A program made the position numbers and the translations under genes. The notes under the pieces are model-generated. The model was not told the origin of the DNA and ran no database searches. It was given only the letters and a program-made list of their open reading frames with translations. From Rhizorhabdus phycosphaerae (GTDB lineage: Bacteria; Pseudomonadota; Alphaproteobacteria; Sphingomonadales; Sphingomonadaceae), in NCBI RefSeq assembly GCF_011044255.1, contig NZ_CP049107.1:186001-250000 (forward strand): 64,000 nt of DNA. The letters are read 5' to 3'. Every line of letters starts with the position of its first letter. Position 1 is the first letter of the stretch. Below are positions 44,623 to 54,433 of the stretch, piece by piece.

Positions 44623-46881
44623 ATGGCGTTTCCCGGTCTGACATTGACACGCGTGCGGCGGCGGCTCGTTATGGCCTGGCGGCTGCACCGGCTCATGCCG
44701 CTCATCGAGATCGCGACGCCGATCGCAACATTGCTGATCCTGATCGCGAGCTATCGCGTGGTCACGGCAAGCGGCCGGCCGCAGGTTCCGATTTCGCCGA
44801 CCTTCGCGACATTGTTGCTGGGTGCCAATCTGCTGGCGTTCATGAGCCTCATGGTGCTGATCGCGCGACGCGTCGCCATCTATCGCGCATCGCAGTCGGA
44901 ACTGGGGAGCAGGGGACGGCTGCACGTCCGCCTCGTCGCCTTCTTCTCGCTGATCGCTACCGTTCCGACGCTGCTGGTGGTGGTATTCGCGTCGTTACTG
45001 TTCCAGCTCGGCACTCAATTCTGGTTCTCCGACAAGGCGCGGGTGGTGCTGCGCAGCTCGGAGCGGGTGGCGCAGGCCTATGTGACCGAGAGCAAGGAGC
45101 GTCTGCTCGGCGACATCACGGCGATGTCCGGCGATCTTCGCTATTTCCTGTCGGCGACGACGATCGACGATCCCCGCTTCGCAACCGAGTTCGCGCGGCA
45201 GATCGCCTATCGCGGGCTGTCCGAGGCGGCGATCATCAACATCGATAGCTCGGGCACGCCGCAGCTGATCGCACTGGCGAACCTCGATAAGCGTGCATTG
45301 GACCAGCGCCTGCCACCGGCCACCATCCCCTTCCTCCAGGGCGGGCAGCCCCGGATCACCGCGGAGGCGGGCGACAGGATCGAGGGGACGATTCTGCTCG
45401 ATGGCGCGAGCCGCACCTATCTCTACGTGTCGCGCCAAGCCGCGCCGGACGTGCTCGCACAGGCGGTCCGGGCACGGTCGGCGCTGGGTGACTATGTCGC
45501 GACGATCGATCGCGCGCGGGCCTTGCAGCTGCGGTTCAACATCCTCCTGATGATCATGGCGCTGGCGATCCTCGGTGTTGCCATCTGGGTCGCGATGCGC
45601 GTCGCCGACCGGCTCGTGCGTCCGGTGAACGAGCTTGTCTCGGCCGCCCGGCGTGTGGCGGCGGGCGACCTTACGGCCCGCGTGCACATTTCCCCCAGTT
45701 CCGACGAGGTCGGCACGCTCGGCAGCGCCTTCAACCGCATGACGCGCAAATTGGGCGAGCAGACCGGCGCTCTGGTCGCCGCCAACAGCCAGCTCGAGGA
45801 CCGCAGCGCCTTCATTGAGGCGGTTCTGTCAGGCGTTACCGCCGGTATCGTCTCGGTGGACAGCCAGCGGCATGTGACTCTCGTCAACCCTTCGGCACGC
45901 ACGATGCTCGACCTGGAGGAGCCGATCGAAGGCCGCCCGCTCGTGGAGATCAGTGCCGAACTCGACCGGGTGCTCGACAGCGGCAATCGCGAGGTGGTGG
46001 TGCAGACGGTAATCGCCGGCGAGCCGCGAACGCTCGCCGTCCGCTCCGTGGCGGCCGAAGGCGCGCGGGTGCTGACGTTCGACGACATCACCCAGCGTCT
46101 GGCGGACCAGCGCCGCGCCGCCTGGGCCGATGTCGCGCGGCGGATCGCGCATGAGATCAAGAATCCGCTCACCCCGATCCAGCTGGCTGCCGAACGGCTG
46201 CAGCGCCGCTATGGCAAGGAGATCAGTTCCGATCCGGGCGTGTTCGAGCGGCTGACCGCGACCATCATCCGCCAGGTCGGCGACATGCGCCGCATCGTCG
46301 ACGAATTCTCCTCCTTCGCGCGCATGCCGAAACCGGTTTTCCGTGAAGAAGCGATCGTCGACATCGCCCGGCAGGCGATGTTCCTGCATGAGGTCGCGCA
46401 TCCCGCGATCAGCTTCAGCCTCGACACCGAAGACCTCGCACCGACGATGGTTTGCGACCGGCGTCAGCTCGGCCAGGCGCTGACCAATCTCGTCAAGAAC
46501 GCGGTCGAGGCGATCGAGGAAAATCCGCAACAGCATGCCCCCGGAGTGATCGCGATGACGATCCGGATCGGCGACGGGCGGCTGAAGATCGTGCTGGCCG
46601 ACAACGGGCCCGGACTGCCGGTGGAGCGCGATCGCCTGACCGAGCCCTATATGACGACGCGCAAGCGCGGCACCGGGCTTGGCCTCGCCATCGTCCGCAA
46701 GATCGTCGAGGATCATCTCGGTACGCTGTCGCTGCGCGATCGGCCCGGTGGCGGCACCATCGTCGATCTCGATTTCGATCAGGATGCGCTGGCGACCATC
46801 GCTACCGTGTCCGAGGACCGCCTCGTCCAGGATGGCGAGGACGCCAAATTTCCGTCCCTCAAGAGAAGTGGAACCGCTTGA
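44623..46881 (+). CDS. ntrY: Membrane sensor kinase NtrY
   Basis: 752 residues from MAFPGLTL (44623); an in-frame GTG at 44584 and ATG at 44671 are alternatives, none with a clear ribosome binding site. N-terminal TM segments lie at about 30-50, 65-90 and 105-135. A periplasmic domain follows, then a TM near 310-330, a HAMP (VADRLVRPVNELVSAARRVAAGDL), a PAS domain and the kinase core with His in [21 protein letters not shown] and GTGLGLAIVRKIV. NtrYX controls nitrogen and redox-related genes in alphaproteobacteria. It begins 93 bases after ntrC and is followed 3 bases later by ntrX. Confidence 0.94.
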   Translation: MAFPGLTLTRVRRRLVMAWRLHRLMPLIEIATPIATLLILIASYRVVTASGRPQVPISPTFATLLLGANLLAFMSLMVLIARRVAIYRASQSELGSRGRLHVRLVAFFSLIATVPTLLVVVFASLLFQLGTQFWFSDKARVVLRSSERVAQAYVTESKERLLGDITAMSGDLRYFLSATTIDDPRFATEFARQIAYRGLSEAAIINIDSSGTPQLIALANLDKRALDQRLPPATIPFLQGGQPRITAEAGDRIEGTILLDGASRTYLYVSRQAAPDVLAQAVRARSALGDYVATIDRARALQLRFNILLMIMALAILGVAIWVAMRVADRLVRPVNELVSAARRVAAGDLTARVHISPSSDEVGTLGSAFNRMTRKLGEQTGALVAANSQLEDRSAFIEAVLSGVTAGIVSVDSQRHVTLVNPSARTMLDLEEPIEGRPLVEISAELDRVLDSGNREVVVQTVIAGEPRTLAVRSVAAEGARVLTFDDITQRLADQRRAAWADVARRIAHEIKNPLTPIQLAAERLQRRYGKEISSDPGVFERLTATIIRQVGDMRRIVDEFSSFARMPKPVFREEAIVDIARQAMFLHEVAHPAISFSLDTEDLAPTMVCDRRQLGQALTNLVKNAVEAIEENPQQHAPGVIAMTIRIGDGRLKIVLADNGPGLPVERDRLTEPYMTTRKRGTGLGLAIVRKIVEDHLGTLSLRDRPGGGTIVDLDFDQDALATIATVSEDRLVQDGEDAKFPSLKRSGTA

Positions 46882-46884
46882 CGC

Positions 46885-48273
46885 ATGGCTCTGGAAATCC
46901 TGATCGTCGACGATGAGGCCGACATCCGCGACTTGGTCGCGGGTGTGCTCGAGGACGAGGGCTATGCCGCGCGTACGGCAGCCGACAGCGATGCCGCGCT
47001 GGCCGCGATCGATGACCGGCGGCCTTCGCTGGTCCTGCTCGACGTATGGTTGCAGGGATCGCGGCTCGACGGGCTCGACCTGCTCGACGAAATCAAGCGG
47101 CGAGACCCGACCTTGCCGGTGCTGATGATCTCGGGGCACGGCAATCTCGATACCGCTGTGGCCGCGATCAGGCGGGGTGCCGCCGATTTCATCGAAAAGC
47201 CGTTCGAGGCCGAGCAGCTTCTCCTGCTCGTCGGCCGCGCCACCGAAACCGATCGCCTGCGCCGGGAAAATGCCACGCTCAAGGCGCAGATCGGCCAGGA
47301 GGAGGAGCTTACCGGCAACTCCAGCGCCATCAACGGGATACGCGCGACGCTGAAGCGTGTGGCGGCGACCGGGAGCCGCGTACTGATCAGCGGTCCCGCC
47401 GGCGTGGGCAAGGAGGTCGCTGCGCGCCTCCTGCACCTGTGGAGCAACCGCGCCAACGCCCCCTTCATCGTCGTGAGCGCAGCGCGGATGGAGCCCGAAC
47501 GGGTCGAGGAAGAGCTTTTCGGGGTCGAGGAAAATGGCGAACTGATCCGGCCCGGCTTGCTCGAGCAGGCGCATGGCGGAACGCTGTTTCTCGACGAGAT
47601 CGCGGACATGCCGCTCACGACCCAGGCAAAGATCCTGCGTGTGCTCACCGAACAGGCGTTCAGCCGGATCGGCGGGCAGCGTATCGTCAAGGTCGACGTC
47701 CGCGTCGTATCGGCCACGGCGCGCAACCTCGCCGAGGAGATCGACGGCGGCCGTTTCCGCGAAGATCTCTATTACCGCCTCAACGTGGTGCCGGTGAACA
47801 TTCCGTCGCTGGCCGAGCGGCGGGAGGACATCCCTGCGCTGGTCGAGCATTTCCTGGCGCGCTTCGCCTCCGAACGGCGCCTGCCGACGCCGACGGTGAC
47901 CCCCGACGCGGTCGGCGCACTGCAAACCTATGATTGGCCGGGCAACGTCCGCCAGCTGCGCAATATCGTCGAGCGGACGATGATCCTGGCGCCGGGCGAC
48001 CGGATCGGGGTGATCGAGCTCGACATGCTGCCCGCCGAGGTGCTGAACGATCAGGCGAGGCTGGCGCCGGGCGAAGCTGCGCGGTCGATCATGGGTACCC
48101 CGCTGCGCGAGGCGCGGGAGACGTTCGAGCGTGAATATCTTCGTGTCCAGATCCGGCGCTTTTCGGGCAATATCTCGAAGACGGCAGCGTTCATCGGCAT
48201 GGAAAGGTCGGCGCTCCACCGCAAGCTGAAGACGCTCGGTCTTGTCGACGCGCGCGACGATCAGGAGCCCTGA
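46885..48273 (+). CDS. ntrX: Response regulator NtrX
   Basis: 462 residues. Receiver with [11 protein letters not shown] and Asp in [19 protein letters not shown]. The AAA+ domain has Walker [12 protein letters not shown] and Walker [14 protein letters not shown]. The sigma-54 contact loop GAFTGA is absent: the region reads [17 protein letters not shown], as in other alphaproteobacterial NtrX, which do not need sigma-54. C-terminal [23 protein letters not shown]. Cognate partner is NtrY, 3 bases upstream. Confidence 0.95.
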   Translation: MALEILIVDDEADIRDLVAGVLEDEGYAARTAADSDAALAAIDDRRPSLVLLDVWLQGSRLDGLDLLDEIKRRDPTLPVLMISGHGNLDTAVAAIRRGAADFIEKPFEAEQLLLLVGRATETDRLRRENATLKAQIGQEEELTGNSSAINGIRATLKRVAATGSRVLISGPAGVGKEVAARLLHLWSNRANAPFIVVSAARMEPERVEEELFGVEENGELIRPGLLEQAHGGTLFLDEIADMPLTTQAKILRVLTEQAFSRIGGQRIVKVDVRVVSATARNLAEEIDGGRFREDLYYRLNVVPVNIPSLAERREDIPALVEHFLARFASERRLPTPTVTPDAVGALQTYDWPGNVRQLRNIVERTMILAPGDRIGVIELDMLPAEVLNDQARLAPGEAARSIMGTPLREARETFEREYLRVQIRRFSGNISKTAAFIGMERSALHRKLKTLGLVDARDDQEP

Positions 48274-48448
48274 TCGCCCCGCTTGGGCGTCGTCCCGCCG
48301 CATCGTCAGATTTTTGTTGCATGTGCGAGATGGACGGCAGCGTCCGGGTCGGCTATCGTCTGTCAGTCCCCGCATAGGGTGGGGGCGGCACGACGCCATG
48401 CAACGGCGCACGAAGCGGGCCATGACCCGCCAAGACCGGAGACCGGCA

Positions 48449-48931
48449 ATGGCCGACAAGGTCAATAATCTTCAGGATATCTTCCTCAACTCGGTCCGCA
48501 AGACCAAGACCCCCGTCACGATGTTCCTCGTGAAGGGCGTCAAGCTCCAGGGCATCATCACCTGGTTCGACAATTTCTCCGTGCTGCTCCGCCGTGACGG
48601 CCAGTCCCAGCTCATCTACAAGCACGCCATCTCGACCGTAATGCCGGCGCATCCGCTCGACATGACCGAGATCGACAAGGGCTTCGAAGAGAAGAAGTCC
48701 CACCTGCTTCAGGAAGTCTTCCTGTCGGCGGTCCGCAAGACCCGCGAGCCGGTGACGATGTTCCTCGTCAATGGCGTCATGCTGCAGGGAGAGATCGCTG
48801 CCTACGACCTCTTCTGCATGTTGCTGCGGCGCGACGGGCTGAGCCAGCTCGTCTACAAGCATGCCATCTCGACCGTGCAGCCGGCGCATCCGATCAATCT
48901 GGCCGAGATCGACAGTTCGGACGACGATTGA
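48449..48931 (+). CDS. hfq: RNA chaperone Hfq with two tandem Sm domains
   Basis: 160 residues, about twice the core Hfq length. Two Sm domains lie at about 5-72 and 83-153. Each has both Sm motifs: [25 protein letters not shown] / YKHAIST and [25 protein letters not shown] / YKHAIST. The proximal-face Gln is kept in both (NLQD, LLQE), as are the Phe of the second sheet and the KH of the YKHAIS motif. The two copies differ mainly at rim residues. Hfq pairs small RNAs with mRNAs; the fused form would assemble as three chains rather than six. The ribosome binding site ggaga precedes the ATG at 48449. It lies downstream of ntrX and overlaps hflX by 4 bases. Confidence 0.95.
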   Translation: MADKVNNLQDIFLNSVRKTKTPVTMFLVKGVKLQGIITWFDNFSVLLRRDGQSQLIYKHAISTVMPAHPLDMTEIDKGFEEKKSHLLQEVFLSAVRKTREPVTMFLVNGVMLQGEIAAYDLFCMLLRRDGLSQLVYKHAISTVQPAHPINLAEIDSSDDD

Positions 48932-50244
48932 GCGTTTTCAACCGTGAGGAAGACGACGGGCTGAGCCGCGGCGCAAAGGCGATCGTGGCTCTTCCCGAGC
49001 GTGCGGGTGACAATCCCCGCAGCGCAGAGGCCCGGCTCGACGAAGCTGCGGGTCTCGCTGCCGCGATCGGGATCGACGTGGTCGGGAGGCTCGCCTTCCG
49101 TCTGCGCGATCCCAAGCCCGCGACCTTGTTCGGTTCGGGTCAGGTCGAGCAGATCGCACTGGCGATCCGTCAGGACGAGGCAGAGCTGCTCGTGGTCGAT
49201 GCGGCGCTGACGCCGATCCAGCAGCGCAATCTCGAAAAGGCGATCGAGGCCAAGGTCATCGACCGGACGGGCCTGATTCTTGAGATTTTCGGCGAGCGTG
49301 CGGCGACGGCCGAGGGCCGGCTTCAGGTCGAGCTAGCCCATCTCGACTATCAGGCCGGCCGCCTGGTGCGCAGCTGGACCCACCTCGAACGGCAACGCGG
49401 CGGCTTCGGCTTCCTCGGTGGTCCCGGCGAAACCCAGATCGAGGCCGACCGCCGCCTGATCCGCGACCGAATGGCGAAGCTCCGGCGCGAGCTGGAGCAG
49501 GTCCGGCGGACTCGCGGCCTGCATCGTGCGCGCCGCCAGCGCGCGCCCTGGCCGGTCATCGCGCTGGTCGGTTATACCAATGCCGGCAAGTCGACCCTGT
49601 TCAACCGGATGACCGGTGCGAAGGTGATGGCCGAGGATCTGCTGTTCGCCACGCTCGATCCGACGATGCGCCAGATATCGCTCCCGGGGCTCGACAAGGC
49701 GATCCTGTCCGACACGGTCGGCTTCGTCTCCGACCTCCCGACCCAGCTGGTCGCGGCTTTCCGCGCCACGCTGGAAGAGGTCACCGGCGCCGATATCATC
49801 CTGCATGTGCGCGACATTGCCCATCCCGATAGCGATGCTCAGGCTGCCGACGTGCTGTCGGTGCTGGGCGAGATCGGCGTCGGCCCGCGCGCACCGGATG
49901 CAGAGGCCGGGGAGGGCGCGCCGATCCTGGAGGTCTGGAACAAGATCGACATGCTCGACGAGGAAGCCCGGTCCGCCGTCAAAGCGGAGGCAACCCGTCG
50001 CGAAGACGTCGTCACCCTCTCCGCACTTCAGGGCGATGGGGTCGATCTGCTGCGGCGGATCGTCTCCGACCGCCTGTCGGAGGGAAATCGCGTTCGCACG
50101 CTCAGCGTTCCCATCGGCGACGGCGCGGCGCTTGCCTGGCTCCATGCCCATGGCGAGGTGCTGGGCCAGGATGTCGACGGCGATCATATGCTGGTCGAGG
50201 TGCGGTTGTCGGACGCCGATCTGGCGCGCTTCGAGGCGCGCTGA
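48928..50244 (+). CDS. hflX: Ribosome-associated GTPase HflX
   Basis: 438 residues from a TTG start at 48928 that overlaps the hfq stop (TTGA). The N-terminal HflX domain includes [23 protein letters not shown] and [19 protein letters not shown]. The GTPase domain has G1 [10 protein letters not shown]3 [10 protein letters not shown] and G4 NKID. It splits stalled ribosomes. hfq-hflX is a conserved pair. Only 3 bases separate its stop from that of the convergent mazG. Confidence 0.95.
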   Translation: MSVFNREEDDGLSRGAKAIVALPERAGDNPRSAEARLDEAAGLAAAIGIDVVGRLAFRLRDPKPATLFGSGQVEQIALAIRQDEAELLVVDAALTPIQQRNLEKAIEAKVIDRTGLILEIFGERAATAEGRLQVELAHLDYQAGRLVRSWTHLERQRGGFGFLGGPGETQIEADRRLIRDRMAKLRRELEQVRRTRGLHRARRQRAPWPVIALVGYTNAGKSTLFNRMTGAKVMAEDLLFATLDPTMRQISLPGLDKAILSDTVGFVSDLPTQLVAAFRATLEEVTGADIILHVRDIAHPDSDAQAADVLSVLGEIGVGPRAPDAEAGEGAPILEVWNKIDMLDEEARSAVKAEATRREDVVTLSALQGDGVDLLRRIVSDRLSEGNRVRTLSVPIGDGAALAWLHAHGEVLGQDVDGDHMLVEVRLSDADLARFEAR

Positions 50245-50247
50245 GGC

Positions 50248-50988
50248 TCAGCCGCGTTCGGCCTGCTTGGCCTGTACCCAGAGCGCTTCCTGCGCGTCCA
50301 GATCGAGGCTCGTGAACGCTTCGCCCGCGATCGCTTCCATCGCCCGAAAGCGCCGTTCGAACTTGCCATTGGCAGCCCGCAGCGCCGCTTCGGGATCGAT
50401 GCCGAGCTTGCGTGACCAGTTGACCACCGCGAACAGCAGATCCCCCATTTCCTCGAAACGATGGGCGTCGTCCTCGGCTGCGAGGACTTCGGCCATCTCC
50501 TCGTCGATCTTCTCGCGCGCACTCTCGGCCTCGGGCCAGTCGAAGCCGGTGCGGGCCGCGCGCTTCTGCAGCTTTTCCGCGCGCAGCAAGGCGGGCAGGG
50601 CAACCGTTACCCCCGCCAATGCGCTGCTGTCGGCGCTCTTGCCGGCGCGTTCGCTGGCCTTGATCTCTTCCCAGCCGGGGCTTTGCCCGTCGCCGAACAC
50701 ATGCGGATGTCGGCGGATCATTTTAGCGCAGATCGTGTCGAGCACGTCGCGCAGATCGAACAGGCCGCGCTCCTCCGCCATTCGCGCATGGAAGACGACC
50801 TGGAGTTGCAAGTCGCCGAGCTCGTCGCGGAGGGCATCCATGTCGCCCCGCTCAATGGCGTCGGCCACCTCATAGGCTTCTTCGATGGTGTAGGGCGCGA
50901 TCGTCGCGAAATCCTGTTCGACATCCCACGGGCATCCGGTTTCGGGATCGCGGAGGCGGGCCATGATGGCGTGAAGTCGTTCGATCAT
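50248..50988 (-). CDS. mazG: Nucleoside triphosphate pyrophosphohydrolase MazG
   Basis: 246 residues from the ATG at 50988 (MIERLHAIMARLRDPETGCPWD); a GTG three codons upstream is possible. Two MazG domains: the first with EEAYEVADAIERGDMDALRDELGD, the second with DEEMAEVLAAEDDAHRFEEMGDLLF. The enzyme hydrolyses non-canonical NTPs to NMP and pyrophosphate. It lies just downstream of the LysR gene on the same strand. Confidence 0.94.
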   Translation of the reverse strand: MIERLHAIMARLRDPETGCPWDVEQDFATIAPYTIEEAYEVADAIERGDMDALRDELGDLQLQVVFHARMAEERGLFDLRDVLDTICAKMIRRHPHVFGDGQSPGWEEIKASERAGKSADSSALAGVTVALPALLRAEKLQKRAARTGFDWPEAESAREKIDEEMAEVLAAEDDAHRFEEMGDLLFAVVNWSRKLGIDPEAALRAANGKFERRFRAMEAIAGEAFTSLDLDAQEALWVQAKQAERG

Positions 50989-50993
50989 GGCGA

Positions 50994-51920
50994 TCACCTA
51001 TCCCAGGGCGGTTGCGGCGAGAAGATGTCGCGGAAATGCGCGATGAACGCGCTGGCATTGGGCGTATCGCGCGCGCCGCGTGGCTGCACCGCATAGATGG
51101 CGACATCGGTCGCGCCGCTCACGTCGCTAAGCACGCGCACCAGTCGGCCGTCCCGGAGCGCGAGGCCTATGTCCCAGGTCGAGCGCAGGGCGATGCCGAG
51201 CCCGGCCAGCGCAAGATCACGGGCCACTTCGCTGGAATTGGTCCTGACCGCGCTCTGGCCATCGATTGTCGCAGGGCCTTCCGGCCCCTCCAGCCGCCAG
51301 GGCAATTGATGATCGGCGGCGAGGAGCCGGTGGTCGGCCAGATCGTCGAGCGTCTTCGGTTCACCATGGCTGGCGAGATAGGCGGGCGATGCGCACAGGA
51401 TCCGGTGATTTTCCGCAAGCAGGCAGGCGTCCAGCGACTTGGCGGGCGGGGGAGAGATGCGGATGGCGACATCGATGCGCTCGCCGAGCAGATCGACGAA
51501 GCCATCGTCGAGGTCGATCGCCAGTTCGACCTTGGGATATCGGTCGAGAAAGCCCTTGAGATGCGGGACGACGTGGAGCCGCCCGAAAGAGGTCGGCGCG
51601 GAAACGCGCAGCGGCCCGCCCGGCTGGCCGATCCGGCCGGCCACGCGTGCCTCGGCGGCGCGCGTCGCTTCGACGATGCGGCTGACATCCTCGTAGAAGG
51701 TCCGGCCGACGTCGGTGACCAGCAGCCGGCGCGTCGTGCGGTGGACGAGCTGTGCGCCGAGACGCGCCTCCAGCCGGGCGAGCCTCTTGGAGACCATGGC
51801 GGGGGAAATCCGCAGCCGACGGCCCGCAGCCGCGAGGCTGCCGGCGTCGACGATCTCGACGAACAGGTCATAATCCTCATGCACCGGTTCATGCTGCCCC
51901 AACATCGGTTGCAAAGCCAT
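50994..51920 (-). CDS. LysR-family transcription regulator
   Basis: 308 residues from MALQPMLGQ (51920). The N-terminal winged HTH (LFVEIVDAGSLAAAGRRLRISPAMVSKRLARLEARLG) and the substrate-binding domain (GPLRVSAPTSFGRLHVVPHLKGF) are of the CrgA/AaeR-like branch. The longer upstream frame is antisense to the divergent membrane-protein gene. LysR regulators commonly control divergent neighbours; the 51-base gap at 51921-51971 is then the likely operator region. The effector is unknown. Confidence 0.9.
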   Translation of the reverse strand: MALQPMLGQHEPVHEDYDLFVEIVDAGSLAAAGRRLRISPAMVSKRLARLEARLGAQLVHRTTRRLLVTDVGRTFYEDVSRIVEATRAAEARVAGRIGQPGGPLRVSAPTSFGRLHVVPHLKGFLDRYPKVELAIDLDDGFVDLLGERIDVAIRISPPPAKSLDACLLAENHRILCASPAYLASHGEPKTLDDLADHRLLAADHQLPWRLEGPEGPATIDGQSAVRTNSSEVARDLALAGLGIALRSTWDIGLALRDGRLVRVLSDVSGATDVAIYAVQPRGARDTPNASAFIAHFRDIFSPQPPWDR

Positions 51921-51971
51921 GGCCGATCGCGGATGACGGGCGCGGGGTGTGGCGTGCTTTCGGGGGCAGGG

Positions 51972-53456
51972 ATGATTCAGCGCTGGCTGTTGCATGTCGC
52001 CTGCATCTGCGCGCTTGCCTGGCCTGCCTTCGTCAACGGCCAGCCCTTTTTCTTCCCGGACACCACATCCTATGTCCGGGCGGCCGACAGCGCAGCCTAT
52101 CTCTTTTCCGGACGCCGCGTCTCGACCGAGTGGACCGAGCATTACCGGCACGCGCTCGATCCCGGCGCGAAGCTTGCCCGACCCGACCATCATGTCGCCG
52201 CTCGCGGGAACGACATCGCGACACAGAGCATCATGGCGGGACGGTCCCCCTATTTCGGGGCCCTGCTGTGGCTGACCTTCCTGTTCGGAAGCTTCTGGCT
52301 GTTCGTGCTGATGCAGGCGGCGGCAGCCTATTGGCTCATTCGCCTGGCGCTCAGGCTCTTCGGCATCGAAAGCGCGGGCGCGGTGATCATGACCGTCTCC
52401 ATGCTCGCTTTGGGGACATCGCTGCCTTTCTTTGCCGGCCTGCTGATGCCCGACCTGCTCGCTGGATTGGGCATATTGGCCTTCCTCCTGCTGGTGACCG
52501 AGCGGGGCCGACTGGGCCGCTGGGAACGCCGGGGCGTCGCCCTGCTGCTGCTGCTGTCGCTGCTGTCCCATTTGACCCATGTCGTCACGGTCGGCGCGAT
52601 GCTCGCGTTTCTGCCCATCGCCATGCGGTTCGCGCGGCGACCCAGTACGGAATGGCGCCGAGCCTTCACGACGACGGCGGCGATGCTTGCGATCGGCCTG
52701 GCGTCGGTTCTGGTGACCGGCGTGGTGGTCGAGCATGTCTTCGGCCGCAAGCCGCTGCTCGTTCCGCTGCTCACGGCACGCTTCATGGCCGATGGCCCCG
52801 GGCTCGACTATCTGCGCAGCCATTGCGACCCCCCGTCCTTCGCAGCCTGCGCCTGGAAGGATCGCCGGTCGGTCGTCGCCGGTGAGTTCCTCTGGTCGCA
52901 CGATCCGAAAAGGGGCGGCTATATGTTCGCCGACGCAGCGACCCGGCGGGCGATGTCCGATCAGGACACGGCCTTTGCCCTGGCCGTTCTCGCCGATTAT
53001 CCGCTCACGCAGGGTGGGCGCGTCGTTGCCAATGCCGTCCGGCAGTTTCTCCGCTTCGAGGTCGACATCCTCAACTATCATTGCACGCCGGGCGATCGGT
53101 GCTGGCGGTCGCTGCCGCCGCGGCAGCGTGACGCGCTGCTGTCGTCACTCGGTGGGCGCAATCACTGGCCGCAGCCGGCCATCGCCGCCCTCCAGCGGGC
53201 GATCGTCGGCGCGTCGATCCTGGTGCTTCTGCTCTGGACGGTACGGGGCCGGTCGTCGTCGCAGGCGGAGCGCGACCTCCTTCTCTGGCTCGGCCTGTTT
53301 CTGCTGGGGGCCGTCGTCAACGCGCTTCTCGGGGGAGGGGTGTCGGAGCCTCAGCCGCGTTACCAGGCGCGGATCATCTGGCTGCTGCCGATGATGGCCT
53401 CGATTGCCGCTCTGCTGTGGCGCCGCGCCCGACCGGCCGGCGAGATGCACGGATGA
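51972..53456 (+). CDS. Multi-pass membrane protein of unknown function
   Basis: 494 residues from MIQRWLLH (51972, ribosome binding site gggggcaggg). About nine hydrophobic segments, separated by an N-terminal periplasmic-type loop (FFFPDTTSYVRAADSAAYLFSG) and a large loop at about 255-395 with Cys pairs (HCDPPSFAACAW, HCTPGDRCW). The DTTSY near the first TM and the TM layout resemble GT-C-type glycosyltransferases or lipid-linked sugar transfer proteins, but no named family was recognised. It overlaps the GT2 gene by 4 bases and is divergent from LysR. Confidence 0.8.
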   Translation: MIQRWLLHVACICALAWPAFVNGQPFFFPDTTSYVRAADSAAYLFSGRRVSTEWTEHYRHALDPGAKLARPDHHVAARGNDIATQSIMAGRSPYFGALLWLTFLFGSFWLFVLMQAAAAYWLIRLALRLFGIESAGAVIMTVSMLALGTSLPFFAGLLMPDLLAGLGILAFLLLVTERGRLGRWERRGVALLLLLSLLSHLTHVVTVGAMLAFLPIAMRFARRPSTEWRRAFTTTAAMLAIGLASVLVTGVVVEHVFGRKPLLVPLLTARFMADGPGLDYLRSHCDPPSFAACAWKDRRSVVAGEFLWSHDPKRGGYMFADAATRRAMSDQDTAFALAVLADYPLTQGGRVVANAVRQFLRFEVDILNYHCTPGDRCWRSLPPRQRDALLSSLGGRNHWPQPAIAALQRAIVGASILVLLLWTVRGRSSSQAERDLLLWLGLFLLGAVVNALLGGGVSEPQPRYQARIIWLLPMMASIAALLWRRARPAGEMHG

Positions 53457-54427
53457 CAAGCGACGCGGGCGCCAGTATCACCGCGCGCATGAAGCCCGAT
53501 ATCGCCGTCATCCTGCCCTGCTACAACGAGGAAGCGGCGATCGGCGCGACCGTCGCCGGCTTCCGCAAGGCGCTGCCGGACGCCCGCATCTATGTCTTCG
53601 ACAACAATAGCCGCGATCGCACTGTCGAGGTCGCGCGTGCCGCCGGAGCCATCGTCCGCACCGAGCGGATGCAGGGCAAGGGGCATGTCGTCCGGCGGAT
53701 GTTCTCCGATGTCGAGGCCGACATCTATGTGATGGCCGATGGCGACGCGACCTATGATGCGGCGGCGGCACCCGAACTGATCCGCATGATGCTCGCCGAG
53801 CGTCTCGACATGGTCGTCGGTGCTCGCAAGTCCGAGGTGGAGGAGGCCTATCGTCGCGGCCATCGCTTCGGCAACAAGATGCTCACCGGCATATTGGCAC
53901 GCCTCTTTGGTCGGAGTTTTTCCGATATCTTATCGGGTTATCGGGTCTTCTCCCGACGCTTTGTGAAGAGTTTCCCGGTGCTGTCTGCCGGTTTCGAGAT
54001 CGAGACCGAGATCAGCATCCATGCGCTTGAGCTGCAGATGCCGGTAGGGGAAGTCGTGACCCATTATGGTGCGCGCCCGGAAGGGTCCGCCTCCAAGCTT
54101 TCCACCTATCGCGACGGCTTCCGCATCCTCTGGACGATCCTGACGCTGTTTCGGATCGAGAAGCCGGTGCTGTTCTTCGGGGCGATCGGCGGGCTGCTCG
54201 CGGCGCTGGCGGTCCTGCTCGCGGTTCCGCTGGGTATCACCTATCTGGAGACCGGGCTGGTGCCGCGCCTGCCGACGGCCCTGCTGGCGACGGGCCTGAT
54301 GATCCTCGCCTTCTTCAACGTCTATACCGGGCTGATCCTCGCCACGGTGGTGCGGGGACGGCGTGAGGTCAGGCGGCTCGCCTATCTCGCCCATCCGGCA
54401 CCCGGCGACCAGGACCGGGCGGCCTAG
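53453..54427 (+). CDS. GT2 family glycosyltransferase with two C-terminal membrane helices
   Basis: 324 residues from the ATG at 53453, overlapping the preceding stop (ATGA). The GT-A domain has VILPCYNEEAAIGATV, FDNNSRDRTVEVA and the donor-site DGDATYD. Two C-terminal TM segments (about 240-265 and 280-305) are typical of dolichol/undecaprenyl-phosphate sugar synthases. It probably attaches a sugar to a lipid carrier that the neighbouring membrane protein could use. Substrate not identifiable. Confidence 0.88.
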   Translation: MTSDAGASITARMKPDIAVILPCYNEEAAIGATVAGFRKALPDARIYVFDNNSRDRTVEVARAAGAIVRTERMQGKGHVVRRMFSDVEADIYVMADGDATYDAAAAPELIRMMLAERLDMVVGARKSEVEEAYRRGHRFGNKMLTGILARLFGRSFSDILSGYRVFSRRFVKSFPVLSAGFEIETEISIHALELQMPVGEVVTHYGARPEGSASKLSTYRDGFRILWTILTLFRIEKPVLFFGAIGGLLAALAVLLAVPLGITYLETGLVPRLPTALLATGLMILAFFNVYTGLILATVVRGRREVRRLAYLAHPAPGDQDRAA

Positions 54428-54433
54428 CGCGAG

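Noticed and set aside
46885-48273. Missing GAFTGA in NtrX as a defect
   Set aside because: Alphaproteobacterial NtrX proteins normally lack it; not a sign of decay.
45829-48465. 878-codon minus-strand frame over ntrY, ntrX and the hfq leader
   Set aside because: Antisense shadow crossing several genes; no domain pattern.
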